A program made the position numbers and the translations under genes. From Nocardioides pini (GTDB taxonomy: Bacteria; Actinomycetota; Actinomycetes; Propionibacteriales; Nocardioidaceae), in contig NZ_JAPPUX010000001.1 of NCBI RefSeq assembly GCF_026712185.1, positions 620,001-684,000 of the forward strand: a stretch of 64,000 nucleotides of DNA, given 5' to 3'. Below the pieces are notes generated by a model, which made no database searches, was not told the DNA's origin, and saw only the letters and a program-made list of their open reading frames with translations. Shown here in pieces: positions 1 through 9,403 of the stretch. Within the stretch, counting starts at the first letter, position 1, and every line of letters starts with the position of its first letter.

Positions 1-374
1 ACGAAGCGCCTATCGGCAACGGCCGGACCGTAGACGCTTTCCGCCCCCTCCAGTGACAGGTCATCGCCGTGCACCACCGTCGCGATCGCGTGTTCGGCCA
101 GGAACTCCGCGGTCAATCGGTCGGGAGCGTCGGCGATCACCTCGTCGACGTACCTGCACGCCTCGATGACCGCGACGCGCTCACCGAGAGTCATGATGGG
201 ACGCCGCTTGTACGAGGCGACGGTCTCGTCCGACAGGACGCCGACCACCAACCAGTCCCCGTGGCCGCGGGCCTCTCGGAGGAACGCCACGTGGCCAGCG
301 TGGAACAGGTCCCCGACCATGTCGACGTAGACCTTGGACGCCGGTGGTGCAGCAGCGCCGATCTCGTCCACCAT
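1..374 (-). CDS. Cytidylyltransferase-like (nucleotidyltransferase) protein, 3' end cut by window edge
   Basis: About 124 residues are visible and the frame is still open at the left edge, so the C-terminus is missing. The N-terminal third carries the FHAGH form of the HxGH nucleotide-binding motif (near residues 25-29), followed by a Rossmann-like strand (LVVGVLSD) and a YKRRPIMT segment. These are typical of the glycerol-3-phosphate/phosphoethanolamine cytidylyltransferase fold, which joins CTP or ATP to a phosphorylated alcohol or sugar. I chose the ATG at 374; a GTG lies one codon upstream, and a GGGGACGG ribosome site precedes both. The substrate cannot be told from this part. It is the last of three minus-strand genes, after the VOC remnant. 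Confidence 0.75.
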   Translation of the reverse strand, partial: MVDEIGAAAPPASKVYVDMVGDLFHAGHVAFLREARGHGDWLVVGVLSDETVASYKRRPIMTLGERVAVIEACRYVDEVIADAPDRLTAEFLAEHAIATVVHGDDLSLEGAESVYGPAVADRRF

Positions 375-480
375 CACGATCCCGTCCCCAAACGACGTGA
401 GGACGTCGGTGCCCTCAGCTCGTCGAAAGGTACCGCGCTCGAATCGGCAGATCCGCGAGCCATCGCGTCCGATCCGGACG

Positions 481-831
481 TCAGGACTCGACGCAGAACT
501 CGTTGCCCTCTGGGTCCTGCATGACCACCAGGTCCCCCTGTCGACGCTGCTCGACAGCGCCCAGGTCGACAAGACGCCGCACCTCCGCGTCGACATGACC
601 GACTACTCGCAGGTCGAAGTGTTGTCTGTTCTTGGCCGACTTCGGCTCGGGCACCCTCTGGAACCACAGGTTCGGGCCGCCCCAGCCCGCCGGTTCGACC
701 CAAGCCCGATCCGGCGTGCTGTCCGCTTGAGTTCGCCTCTGCGCTGCTTGTATGTCCTCAGCCGACGGTCGTACGTGGCCGCCCCGATGAGATCCCCGTA
801 TCCGCCCGCAAGTCCTTAAGGGGCTCTGCAC
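481..831 (-). pseudogene. VOC/glyoxalase-like protein, probably a 5'-truncated remnant
   Basis: The C-terminal 65 residues match the VOC (glyoxalase_6) family closely: WFQRVPEPKSAKNRQHFDL, then VDAEVRRLVDLGA, then VVMQDPEGNEFCV, which holds the usual C-terminal metal or ligand residues. The N-terminal beta-alpha-beta half expected in a domain of about 115-120 residues is absent. The first 45 or so codons of the frame (about 700-831) read as low-quality, lower-GC sequence with no VOC motif. The frame opens only after the stop of the upstream gene. A 5' deletion or frameshift of a VOC gene is my inference. A functional short protein starting at an internal codon is less likely. Confidence 0.6.
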
Positions 832-852
832 GCCGAGTCCGGAGAATCCGGG

Positions 853-1206
853 TCAGAGCTCGACCTCGCCGGAGAGCGCGTAGACGACCTGCTCGCCCTC
901 GACCATGTCCGAGGAGTGCGCCAGGTGCTCCTGCGACGCCTCGGTGCCGTAGGCCTCGTCGAAGAGGGGCTCCAGGTTCCAGTCGTCCAACGCGGACGGT
1001 CCGTGGAAGGTCATGAGCCAGGCCCGGCTCGCGCCCTCCGGCTGGTCGTCCGCCGGGCGGTGGAGGTGCCACCTCCCGACCTGGTGCGTTCGCACCCTGG
1101 CCACGGCGGGCGCCACGACCTCGCGCAGGAACTGTTCGAAGTCGGCGTCCCGGCCCGGCTTCACGTGCGTCGCCACCACGAATCGGGGCGGGTCCGTCGA
1201 CACCAT
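853..1206 (-). CDS. Conserved hypothetical protein, ABM/NIPSNAP-like size
   Basis: 117 residues, soluble, with no signal peptide. The start is the ATG at 1206 because AGGAGG lies a few bases upstream; an in-frame ATG further upstream has no such site. The body (FVVATHVKPGRDADFEQFLREVV, here described only by its opening) begins like a monooxygenase-type alpha-beta-barrel protein, with a 'K-P-G-x-x-x-x-F-x-x-F-L' opening and a central W-rich stretch (HRPADD to DDWNLEP). I do not recognise a specific family and assign no function. It is the first gene of the minus-strand run that continues into the VOC remnant. Confidence 0.6.
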   Translation of the reverse strand: MVSTDPPRFVVATHVKPGRDADFEQFLREVVAPAVARVRTHQVGRWHLHRPADDQPEGASRAWLMTFHGPSALDDWNLEPLFDEAYGTEASQEHLAHSSDMVEGEQVVYALSGEVEL

Positions 1207-1352
1207 CGCGTCCTCCTCTTGCGGGCGGGTCCACACGGACCGGTCACGGCAGTCCCAGCCTCGCGCACGTCTCCTCCGTTGTCGTCGCTCGACTTGGGTA
1301 ACGGCCGGCGGCAGGTCGTCGGCCGGCCGGCCCGGGCGTTGGCCGGCTGGCC

Positions 1353-1358
1353 TAGGGT
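1353..1358 (+). promoter_or_regulatory. TAGGGT -10 box, probable leaderless start
   Basis: TAGGGT ends 6 nt before the ATG at 1365 and no Shine-Dalgarno sequence is present, which places the transcription start at or near the start codon. Confidence 0.5.
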
Positions 1359-1364
1359 CGCCGC

Positions 1365-2582
1365 ATGAGAGCCGACGTGGTGGTCGTGGGCGCGGGGCTG
1401 GCCGGGCTGCGGTGCGCGCAGGTGCTGGCCGAAGCGGGTCGCGACGTGGTGGTCCTCGAGGCGTCCGACGGGGTCGGCGGCCGCATCCGCACCGACCGCG
1501 TCGACGGGTTCCTCGTCGACCGCGGCTTCCAGCTGCTCAACCCCGCCTACCCGGCCGTCCGCCGCTGGGTCGACGTCGACGCCCTCGGCCTCCAGCCCTT
1601 CGGGGCGGGGGTCGCTGCCCGCACCGAGACCGGCCTGCACCTCCTCGGCCACCCGCTGCGCAGTCCCGCGCTCATGCCGGCCACGCTGCGCACGGCAGCG
1701 CGGCACCCGAAGGAGGTCGCCGCGCTCGCCCGCTGGGCAGCCCCGCTGCTGCGACCGCGACCCGGACGCGAGCTGGCCGAGGTGGTCGCGCAGCGCCCCG
1801 ACGTCGACCGTCGTACGGCACTGGACCGCGCCGGCGCGGACGGGCTGCTGCGTCGGGTGGTCGACCGCTTCTTCGCCGGAGTGCTGCTCGAGGACGACGG
1901 CAGCACCGCCGACCGCTTCGCCCTCCTGCTCACGTGGATGTTCGTCCGCGGCGTCCCCGCGCTGCCGGCGGCCGGCATGCAGGCGCTGCCGGAGCAGCTC
2001 GCGGCCACCCTCGGCGACCGGGTGCGCCTCGCGCAGCAGGTGCGCCGCGTGACCGCAACGTCGGCCGAGACCGCTGACGGCACCTGGACCGCCGACCGCG
2101 TCGTCGTGGCCACCGGCGCGGCGGAGGCCCACCAGCTCACCGGCGTGCCCGCGCCCGCGACGAAGGGCGTCGTCACCTTCTGGTGGTCGGCGCCGGGCGC
2201 CCCCGACACGGACCTCCTCCACGTCGACGCGCGACGCACCCCCGTCGGCCCGCTCGTCAACGCCGCCGTCGTCTCGCGCGCCGCACCGTCGTACGCCCCG
2301 CCGGGTCGCCACCTCGTCCAGGGCTCGGCCCTGGTGAAGGACGGTGGCGACAGCGAGGAGTTGCGCCGCCACGCAGGTGACCTGCTCGGCGTCGACCCGT
2401 CGGGCTGGGAGGTCGTCGCCCGGCACGAGGTGCCGCACGCCCTCCCGGCGCAGCCGGTCCCGTTCAGCACGACCCGTCCGGTCCGGCACGGCGACCTCGT
2501 CGTCTGCGGGGACCACCGTGACACCGGATCCATCCAGGGTGCACTGGTCAGCGGCCAGCGTGCGGCCGAGGCGCTGCTGTGA
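1365..2582 (+). CDS. FAD-dependent amine oxidase/phytoene-desaturase-type oxidoreductase
   Basis: 405 residues. The N-terminus has the dinucleotide fold VVGAGLAGLRCA (GxGxxG), an acidic residue ending strand 2 (VVVLEAS), and the GG-R motif GVGGRIRTD that defines the flavin amine oxidase/phytoene dehydrogenase superfamily. The C-terminus carries the closing FAD contact, VVCGDHRDTGSIQGALVSG. The reaction is probably oxidation of a C-N or C-C bond; the substrate is not visible. Its stop overlaps the GTG of the next FAD gene by 4 bases, so the two are translationally coupled and probably act together. It appears to be read from a leaderless transcript. Confidence 0.8.
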   Translation: MRADVVVVGAGLAGLRCAQVLAEAGRDVVVLEASDGVGGRIRTDRVDGFLVDRGFQLLNPAYPAVRRWVDVDALGLQPFGAGVAARTETGLHLLGHPLRSPALMPATLRTAARHPKEVAALARWAAPLLRPRPGRELAEVVAQRPDVDRRTALDRAGADGLLRRVVDRFFAGVLLEDDGSTADRFALLLTWMFVRGVPALPAAGMQALPEQLAATLGDRVRLAQQVRRVTATSAETADGTWTADRVVVATGAAEAHQLTGVPAPATKGVVTFWWSAPGAPDTDLLHVDARRTPVGPLVNAAVVSRAAPSYAPPGRHLVQGSALVKDGGDSEELRRHAGDLLGVDPSGWEVVARHEVPHALPAQPVPFSTTRPVRHGDLVVCGDHRDTGSIQGALVSGQRAAEALL

Positions 2583-3526
2583 CGCGCGTGGTGGTCGTGG
2601 GCGCCGGGCTGGCCGGCGTGGCGTGCGCCCGGGAGCTGCGGGACGCCGGCCTCGACACCCGGGTCCTCGACCGGGGTCGCGTGCCCGGCGGCCGGATGGC
2701 GGCCCGCACGCTGTGGGACCGTCGTGTCGACCTGGGGGCGTCGTACCTCACCGTGTCGGACCCGGGCTTCGCCGCTGTCGTCGACGACTGGGCAGCGCGG
2801 GGGCTGGCGCGGGAGTGGACCGAGACCTTCACTGCCCTCGGCGACGGCGACCCCGAGAGCAAGGACGGCCCGATGCGCTGGGGGGCGCCGCACGGCCTCC
2901 GGTCGCTGGTCGAGGACCTCGCCGCCGACCTGGTCGTCGAGCGGCAGGACGTGCGGTCGCTCGACGAGGTCGACGAGCTCGCCCCGGGCGCCGTCGTCCT
3001 CGCGATGCCCGATCCGCAGGCGCGCCGGCTCGTGGGCCACCACCCGGTCGGGGAGGAGCTGCGTCGCGAGTGGGAGCCGGTCATCGCCGTCGCCGGCCGC
3101 TGGAACGAGCGCACCTGGGACGGCGTCAGCCCGACCGGCCGCTTCGACGGCGCCTTCGTCAACGACGACCCCGACGTCGCCTGGGTGGCCGACGACGGCC
3201 GGCGTCGCGGGGACGACGCCCCGGTGCTGGTCGCGCACTCGACCCCCGGGCTGGCCGCGCGCCATCTCGACGACCCCGCAGGTGCCGCACCCGCGGTGCT
3301 GCGGGCCGTGCAGCGGTTGCTCCACGTCCGCGAGCCGGAGGACGTCCACGTCCACCGGTGGACCTTCGCCCGACCCACGGGCCGGCGTGAGCAGCCCTAC
3401 GCCCTCGTCGACGGGGACCGCCCGGTCGGCGTGTGCGGCGACGGGTGGGGCGAGGCGCCCAAGGTCGAGACCGCCTGGCTCTCGGGCGTACGTCTCGGGC
3501 GCGCGCTCGCGGAGCGGCTCACGTGA
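2579..3526 (+). CDS. Renalase-like FAD/NAD(P)-dependent oxidoreductase
   Basis: 315 residues, starting with GTG in a 4-base GTGA overlap with the preceding gene. The N-terminal motif VVGAGLAGVACAREL is followed by RVPGGRMAART, a GG-R motif typical of bacterial renalase-like proteins. The C-terminal GVCGDGW closes the FAD site. Characterised bacterial renalases oxidise off-target isomers of beta-NAD(P)H; whether this one does is inference from the family. The last 8 bases overlap the 3' end of the convergent recQ gene, so no terminator fits between them. Confidence 0.75.
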   Translation: MTRVVVVGAGLAGVACARELRDAGLDTRVLDRGRVPGGRMAARTLWDRRVDLGASYLTVSDPGFAAVVDDWAARGLAREWTETFTALGDGDPESKDGPMRWGAPHGLRSLVEDLAADLVVERQDVRSLDEVDELAPGAVVLAMPDPQARRLVGHHPVGEELRREWEPVIAVAGRWNERTWDGVSPTGRFDGAFVNDDPDVAWVADDGRRRGDDAPVLVAHSTPGLAARHLDDPAGAAPAVLRAVQRLLHVREPEDVHVHRWTFARPTGRREQPYALVDGDRPVGVCGDGWGEAPKVETAWLSGVRLGRALAERLT

Positions 3527-5156
3527 CCTCGAGCAGCCCCCGCTCCTCGACCAGGTCGAGCGCCAGGGTGCGGTAGCCCTCGTCCTCGAACAGGACCGTG
3601 ACGCGGTCCTCCTCGACGTCGGTGACCGTGCCCAGGCCGAACTCGGCGTGGCGCACGGTGCTCCCGACGGCGTACGGCACGGCCGGATCGGCGGTCTCGT
3701 CGGGCGCGACGCCGGACACGCAGTTGTCGCAGATCCCGCACCGGTCGCGGACCTCGGCGCCGAAGTAGCCGAGCATGAAGGCGCTGCGGCACCGCTCCGT
3801 CTCGGCGTACGCCCGCATCATCTCCACGCGCGAGCCCTCGAGCTTGCGCTGCGCCTCGGCCCGCTCCACCACGGCGTCGACCACCGTCGCCACGTCGGCG
3901 TCGTCGGCCAGCCCGTCGGCCTCGCGCGCGAGGCGCACCAGGTTGACCAGCCGCCCGGCCTTGCGCGGGCCGAAGTCGAGGTGCTCGCCCAGCTCGCGGG
4001 GGTCGTCGCTGCCCGCTCGGGTGATCGCCCTGACGACCGCGCGCACGTCGCCGCGCTTCGGCACCGGGGTGGTGAAGAAGCGTCCGAGCGACAGGTCCTC
4101 GGCGCGGTAGGCCAGCACGGCCGTCGCGGTGGCACGATCGCGGCCGGCGCGGCCGACCTCCTGCCAGTACGTGTCGGGCGACTCGGGGACGTCGGCGTGG
4201 ACGACGAAGCGGATGTCGGGCTTGTCGACGCCCATCCCGAAGGCCGAGGTCGCGGCGACCAGCGGCAGGTCACCGGACATGAACGCCTCGTGCACCTCGT
4301 CGCGTCGCTTCTGGGAGAGCCCGGCGTGGTAGGCCGCGGCGTGGTGCCCCCGCTCGGCGAGCGACGCGGCGACCGACTCCGCGCCCTTCCGCGTGCGGCA
4401 GTAGACGACGCCGCTGCCCCTCCGGCCGCCCTGGTCGCCGGAGAGCTCGTCGACGATCGCGAGCACGCGGTCGGCCTGCTCGTCGGCGTCGGCGAAGCGC
4501 TCGACGTTGAGCGCGATGTTGTCGCGCTCGAAGCCGGTGAGGACGACCAGCGCGTCGCTAAGCGCGAGCCGGTCGACGATGTCCTGCTGCGTGGGCAGTG
4601 CGGCGGTCGCGGTCATGGCGATCACCCGGGGCGCCCCGACCTGCTCGACGAGCTCACCGAGCCGCAGGTAGTCCGGACGGAAGTCGTGGCCCCACGACGA
4701 GACGCAGTGCGCCTCGTCGACGGCGACGAGGGTCGGCTCGATCGCGGCGACCTCGGCCAGCACGTCGGGGTTGGCGAGCTGCTCGGGGGAGAGGAGCAGG
4801 AAGCGCAGGTCGCCGGCGCGGGCGGCGGCCAGCACCCGGCTGCGCTCCTCGTCCGACTCCGCGGAGCTGAGCCGGGCGGCAGTCAGCCCGACCTCCTCGA
4901 GCGAGGCCACCTGGTCCTGCTGAAGCGCGAGCAGCGGCGACACCACGACCGTGCAGCCGTCCAGCAGCAGCCCCGCGAGCTGGTAGGCGAGCGACTTCCC
5001 CGCGCCGGTGGGGGCCACGAGCAGCACGTCGCGCCCCTCGAGGAGCGCCTGCACGGCCTCCTCCTGACCGGGCAGCAGCTCTCGGTGCCCGAACCAGCTC
5101 TCGGCGGCCTCGCGCACGCGCGCGGTCCTGGAGGATCGGGGGGAGGTGGTCGTCAC
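3519..5156 (-). CDS. recQ: ATP-dependent DNA helicase RecQ with C-terminal Tudor-like domain
   Basis: 545 residues from the GTG at 5156; an ATG at 5189 would add 11. Superfamily-2 motifs are clear: Walker A APTGAGKS (residues 48-55), DEAH box (about 147-150), SSWGHDFRPDY and MTATA in lobe 1, then TSAFGMGVDKPDIRFV and GRAGRD in lobe 2. A zinc-binding Cys cluster (CRSAF, CGICDNC) follows near residue 470. The HRDC domain is absent. Instead the last 50 residues form a small beta module (VRHAEFGLGTVTDVEEDRV) that resembles the tail of the PcrA gene at 32946. RecQ unwinds recombination intermediates and stalled forks. Confidence 0.9.
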   Translation of the reverse strand: MTTTSPRSSRTARVREAAESWFGHRELLPGQEEAVQALLEGRDVLLVAPTGAGKSLAYQLAGLLLDGCTVVVSPLLALQQDQVASLEEVGLTAARLSSAESDEERSRVLAAARAGDLRFLLLSPEQLANPDVLAEVAAIEPTLVAVDEAHCVSSWGHDFRPDYLRLGELVEQVGAPRVIAMTATAALPTQQDIVDRLALSDALVVLTGFERDNIALNVERFADADEQADRVLAIVDELSGDQGGRRGSGVVYCRTRKGAESVAASLAERGHHAAAYHAGLSQKRRDEVHEAFMSGDLPLVAATSAFGMGVDKPDIRFVVHADVPESPDTYWQEVGRAGRDRATATAVLAYRAEDLSLGRFFTTPVPKRGDVRAVVRAITRAGSDDPRELGEHLDFGPRKAGRLVNLVRLAREADGLADDADVATVVDAVVERAEAQRKLEGSRVEMMRAYAETERCRSAFMLGYFGAEVRDRCGICDNCVSGVAPDETADPAVPYAVGSTVRHAEFGLGTVTDVEEDRVTVLFEDEGYRTLALDLVEERGLLEVT

Positions 5157-5213
5157 GCGGCAGGGGTACCCGCAGCGCGGGGTGCCCATGAGTCGAAGCT
5201 GGGGAGAGGCGCG

Positions 5214-5594
5214 TCACCTGGGCCGAAAGCCGGAGCACATCACCCGCAGGTGCTCGATGGTGTCCGTGCCACGGTAGTAGACCTGCTGCTCGGCGACGTA
5301 CGAGCCACTCGGGGTGACCAGGTCGAAGCGGTAGCTGACGTGCGAGGTGTCGGCGACGTCGTCCCGCTCGGAGACGTCCACGACTCGCTCGATCTCGTCG
5401 GCCGGCTCGAACCACGAGCCGAACACCGTCTCCACGACCGCGTCGGGGCCGGTGCCCTCCCAGGTCCGTCCGGGGGTCAGCCCCCGGAAGTCGACGTCGT
5501 CGGCCAGGACGGCCCGCAGCGCGACCTCGTCCTTGGCGGCGATGGCGCGGGCCAGGCGGACGCCCAAGGTCTCGGTCCGGGTCGTCTCGCTCAC
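5214..5594 (-). CDS. SnoaL-like/NTF2-fold protein
   Basis: 126 residues from GTG at 5594. The layout is that of the SnoaL-like/limonene-epoxide-hydrolase NTF2 cone fold: an N-terminal helix (LGVRLARAIAAKDEVALRAV), the LADDVDFRGLTPGRTWEG segment, and three long strands ending in EHLRVMCSGF. Such proteins are small hydrolases, isomerases or binding proteins. Catalytic residues differ between subgroups and I cannot fix an activity. It lies between the pentapeptide/DinB gene and recQ on the same strand, with gaps of 23 and 57 nt. Confidence 0.65.
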   Translation of the reverse strand: MSETTRTETLGVRLARAIAAKDEVALRAVLADDVDFRGLTPGRTWEGTGPDAVVETVFGSWFEPADEIERVVDVSERDDVADTSHVSYRFDLVTPSGSYVAEQQVYYRGTDTIEHLRVMCSGFRPR

Positions 5595-5617
5595 GGGCCC
5601 CAGTGTGCTCCCGCGGG

Positions 5618-6415
5618 TCAGCGTGACGCCAGCACCGCCAGGTCGCGCTCCGCGTAGAGCCGGTGCTCCCACTCCTCGTTGAGGACCACGCGCAGGCAGT
5701 CGGCGACAGTGAGCCCGGTGGCGTCGGTGAGGAAGGGCGTGGCCGAGGACACCGGTCGGGCCAGCTCCGCGTCGGTCAGCCCGTCGAGCACCTCCGCGAG
5801 GGTCGCGCGGCGCTGGCGACGCAGGGCCATCACCTCGTGCAGCTCGGGCCGCGCCCGCCTCTCCCATGGCACGCCCTCGTGCACAGGGGCCTCGTCCCAC
5901 GGCAGGTCGAGCGGGTGCCAGGGCGAGGGATCCGCGAGCACGACGCCGCCGACCCAGCACGCGTGCGCGAAGCCGAGGTGGCGCAGGGTCTGGACGAACG
6001 ACCACTCCCCGTCGACCTGCTCGTGCAGCCGCTCGGCGGGCACGGCCCGCGCGTGGACCAGCGTCTCGCCCCACAGCCGGTCGAGGACGGCGAACGCCTC
6101 CTGGAAGCCCGCCACGTCGGTCGGCGACATCAGCGCCCGCTCGGGCATCCGCCGGTTGAGCTCGGCCTCCACGAGCGGGACGACGTCGACCCCGTTGACC
6201 ACCAGTCGCAGCACCTCGCCGCTGATCTCCATGTCGGGGACCTCGACGCCGCTCATCCGGACGCCGTCGAAGTACGCCGCCCGCACCCGGGTGCGGCTCA
6301 GGTCGACCTCGCGGACGTCGAGGTCGCTCATGTCAGCGCCGTGGAACGTGCTGCGCGAGAGGTCGACCTGCTGGAAGCTCGACCCGGAGAGGTCCTGCTG
6401 GGAGAAGTCGGCCAT
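5618..6415 (-). CDS. Pentapeptide-repeat and DinB-like fusion protein
   Basis: 265 residues. Residues 1-60 are pentapeptide-like repeats of A(D/N)Lxx type (FSQQDLSGSSFQQVDLSRST, ADMSDLDVREVDLSRT). They are followed by a helical DinB/DUF664-like domain with the His-containing EWSFVQTLRHLGFAH helix and a second conserved pattern, VVLNEEWEHRLYAERDL. The H/E pattern resembles the metal site of DinB-fold thiol-dependent enzymes. The pairing of pentapeptide repeats and DinB is known in actinobacteria, but its role is not. I start at the ATG at 6415 because a TAGCCT box lies exactly 6 nt upstream; a GTG two codons earlier is the alternative. Confidence 0.7.
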   Translation of the reverse strand: MADFSQQDLSGSSFQQVDLSRSTFHGADMSDLDVREVDLSRTRVRAAYFDGVRMSGVEVPDMEISGEVLRLVVNGVDVVPLVEAELNRRMPERALMSPTDVAGFQEAFAVLDRLWGETLVHARAVPAERLHEQVDGEWSFVQTLRHLGFAHACWVGGVVLADPSPWHPLDLPWDEAPVHEGVPWERRARPELHEVMALRRQRRATLAEVLDGLTDAELARPVSSATPFLTDATGLTVADCLRVVLNEEWEHRLYAERDLAVLASR

Positions 6416-6421
6416 GCGCAC

Positions 6422-6427
6422 AGGCTA
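6422..6427 (-). promoter_or_regulatory. TAGCCT -10 box, probable leaderless start
   Basis: TAGCCT on the minus strand lies 6 nt before the ATG at 6415. It supports that start over the upstream GTG at 6421, because no ribosome site is visible for either. Confidence 0.45.
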
Positions 6428-6470
6428 GGAGGCGTTGCGGACGATCCGCGACCGGTTCGATGATGGCGGC

Positions 6471-7370
6471 ATGACCGACGCACCCCGCACGCCCGGCACC
6501 GTCGCGGTTCCCGGGGCCGTCCTGTCCTTCGACGTCGTCGGCGACCTCGCCGACGCGACGCCCGACCGGCCGCCGCTCGTCCTGGCCGGCTCGCCGATGG
6601 ACAGCACCGGCTTCGGCAGCCTCGCGGCCCGGCTCGCCGACCGGGTGCTCGTCCTCACCGACCCGCGCAACACCGGACGCAGCACGCGCGACGACCCCAC
6701 GGCGGCGGTGACGCCCGAGCAGCACGCCGAGGACCTGCACGCCCTCGTCGAGGCGCTGGGCGTCGGCCCGGTCGACCTGTTCGCGTCGTCCGGTGCCGCG
6801 GTCAACGCGTTCTTCCTCGTCGCCGCGCACCCCGACGACGTACGCGTCCTGGTGGCGCACGAGCCACCGATGGCCCCGCTCCTGCCGGACGGTGACGCCA
6901 TCGGCCGCGCGTGCGACGACCTGGTCGCGGCCTACGACGCGTCGGGCATCGGACCCGGGATGGCGCGCTTCATCGGCCTGGTCATGCACCGCGGCGAGTG
7001 GACGGGTGACGAGCCGGTCCCGGACCCGGCGGCCTTCGGCCTGCCCGGCGAGGACGACGGGTCCCGCGACGACCCGCTGATGGCCAACATGCGGGGAGAG
7101 GGATGCACCCGTGTCCCGGACCTCGGCGCGATCCGGGACGCGTCGACCACCGTGGTCCTCGGCGTCGGCGAGGAGTCGGGTGGCCCCGAGGACGGTGAGA
7201 TCGCAGGGCGCGCGGCGTACGCCGTCGCGCGCGAGCTGGGCGTCGAGCCCGTGGTGTTCCCCGGCGGGCACAACGGCTTCCTCGGCGGTGAGTACGGCCA
7301 GACCGGCAAGCCCGACGAGTTCGCCACGCGCCTGCGCGAGGTGCTGTCGGACGCGCGGGCTACCAGGTGA
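6471..7370 (+). CDS. Alpha/beta hydrolase
   Basis: 299 residues. The fold is shown by an oxyanion-loop region (PPLVLAGSPMDSTGF), DPRNTGRST after strand 4, a nucleophile elbow FASSGAA (small-x-Ser-x-small rather than a textbook GxSxG), and a C-terminal GGHNGF that provides the catalytic His. The acid residue probably lies in the VVLGVGEE strand. The substrate is unknown. The gene starts 55 nt from the divergent pentapeptide/DinB gene, and its last 11 bases overlap the convergent amphi-Trp gene. Confidence 0.75.
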   Translation: MTDAPRTPGTVAVPGAVLSFDVVGDLADATPDRPPLVLAGSPMDSTGFGSLAARLADRVLVLTDPRNTGRSTRDDPTAAVTPEQHAEDLHALVEALGVGPVDLFASSGAAVNAFFLVAAHPDDVRVLVAHEPPMAPLLPDGDAIGRACDDLVAAYDASGIGPGMARFIGLVMHRGEWTGDEPVPDPAAFGLPGEDDGSRDDPLMANMRGEGCTRVPDLGAIRDASTTVVLGVGEESGGPEDGEIAGRAAYAVARELGVEPVVFPGGHNGFLGGEYGQTGKPDEFATRLREVLSDARATR

Positions 7371-7575
7371 GCTCGATCTCGATCTCGTTGTCGTCGCCCA
7401 GCTCGACCTCGACCTTGAGCCGCACCTCGTCGGGCACGGCCACGGTGACGCGGCCACCCTCCCGGGAGAACTCCACCGAGTTGTGCTTGGCGAGCGAGTC
7501 GGCGAGGGCGCGCAGCCGGGCGGCGGCCTCCTCGCGGCTCATGGTCTGGGTCTCGTCCATCTCGAAAAGGTCCAT
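7360..7575 (-). CDS. Amphi-Trp domain protein
   Basis: 71 residues. The pattern is the small amphi-Trp domain: an N-terminal helix with SREEAAARLRALADSLA, then VEFSREGGRVTVAVPDEVRL and a final acidic strand ending in ELTW with the terminal tryptophan. Its function is not known. The start at 7575 is supported by a TACGTT box 6 nt upstream. It overlaps the end of the convergent hydrolase gene by 11 bases. Confidence 0.75.
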   Translation of the reverse strand: MDLFEMDETQTMSREEAAARLRALADSLAKHNSVEFSREGGRVTVAVPDEVRLKVEVELGDDNEIEIELTW

Positions 7576-7581
7576 GCCCCG

Positions 7582-7587
7582 AACGTA
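7582..7587 (-). promoter_or_regulatory. TACGTT -10 box, probable leaderless start
   Basis: TACGTT on the minus strand stands 6 nt from the ATG at 7575, with no Shine-Dalgarno between them. Confidence 0.5.
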
Positions 7588-7606
7588 GACGATCGCGACG
7601 AACCGC

Positions 7607-8755
<1,149 letters not shown>

Positions 8756-8831
8756 GGTTCCTCCGATGGGCCGGGTCGGTCGGGGCGGTGGTCCTCCCCG
8801 AGGGGGTGAGGCGACGCCGGTGCGGCGTGCC

Positions 8832-8837
8832 TACGTT
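8832..8837 (+). promoter_or_regulatory. TACGTT -10 box, probable leaderless start
   Basis: TACGTT ends 6 nt before the ATG at 8844. Confidence 0.5.
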
Positions 8838-8843
8838 GGTGGG

Positions 8844-9365
8844 ATGACCCTCATCAGCACCGCCGTGCGCGCCACCCACCTCGTCACGAACGCCGCCTGG
8901 TTCGGTGGCTCGCTGATGGGGGCGGTCGGGCTCAACCAGGCCGCGCGCGAGCCCGACACCGAGCGGGAGAGGGTCGAGGTCTCCGGCACCGGGTGGGAGC
9001 GGTGGGGGCCGGTGCAGGGCGCCGCGATCGGGCTGCACCTGCTGAGCGGGATCGCGATCCTCGCCGACAACCGCAACCGCGTGGTGTCGCACCCGCCGAC
9101 GACGGCGTCGGTCGTGGCCAAGACGGCACTCACCGGCGCTGCCGTGGCCTCGTCCGCGGCGGCGTACGTCTACGGGCAGCGCCTCGGCGACGCGAGCGGT
9201 GAGCACGGCCACCCGCGGCAGCCCGAGGTCGCCGAGGACGCGCGCGGCAAGCTGGCGTGGCTGCAGTGGGCGACGCCGGCCCTCACCGGCCTGCTCCTGG
9301 TGCTCGACGCCCACCTCGGCGAGCAGCAGCGCGGTACGGCGGGGCTGCTCGACCGGCCCTGGTGA
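8844..9365 (+). CDS. Four-helix membrane protein of unknown function
   Basis: 173 residues with about four hydrophobic stretches (ATHLVTNAAWFGGSLMGAVGL; AAIGLHLLSGIAIL; TALTGAAVASSAAAYVYG; ATPALTGLLLVLDAHLG) and a His/Pro-rich loop before the last one. No catalytic motif or family is recognised. The start agrees with the leaderless box upstream. It is divergent from the acyl-CoA dehydrogenase and ends 38 nt from the convergent LLM gene. Confidence 0.65.
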   Translation: MTLISTAVRATHLVTNAAWFGGSLMGAVGLNQAAREPDTERERVEVSGTGWERWGPVQGAAIGLHLLSGIAILADNRNRVVSHPPTTASVVAKTALTGAAVASSAAAYVYGQRLGDASGEHGHPRQPEVAEDARGKLAWLQWATPALTGLLLVLDAHLGEQQRGTAGLLDRPW

Positions 9366-9403
9366 ACGCGGCCGCATGACGACGACCGGCGCGTGGAGGA
9401 AGC

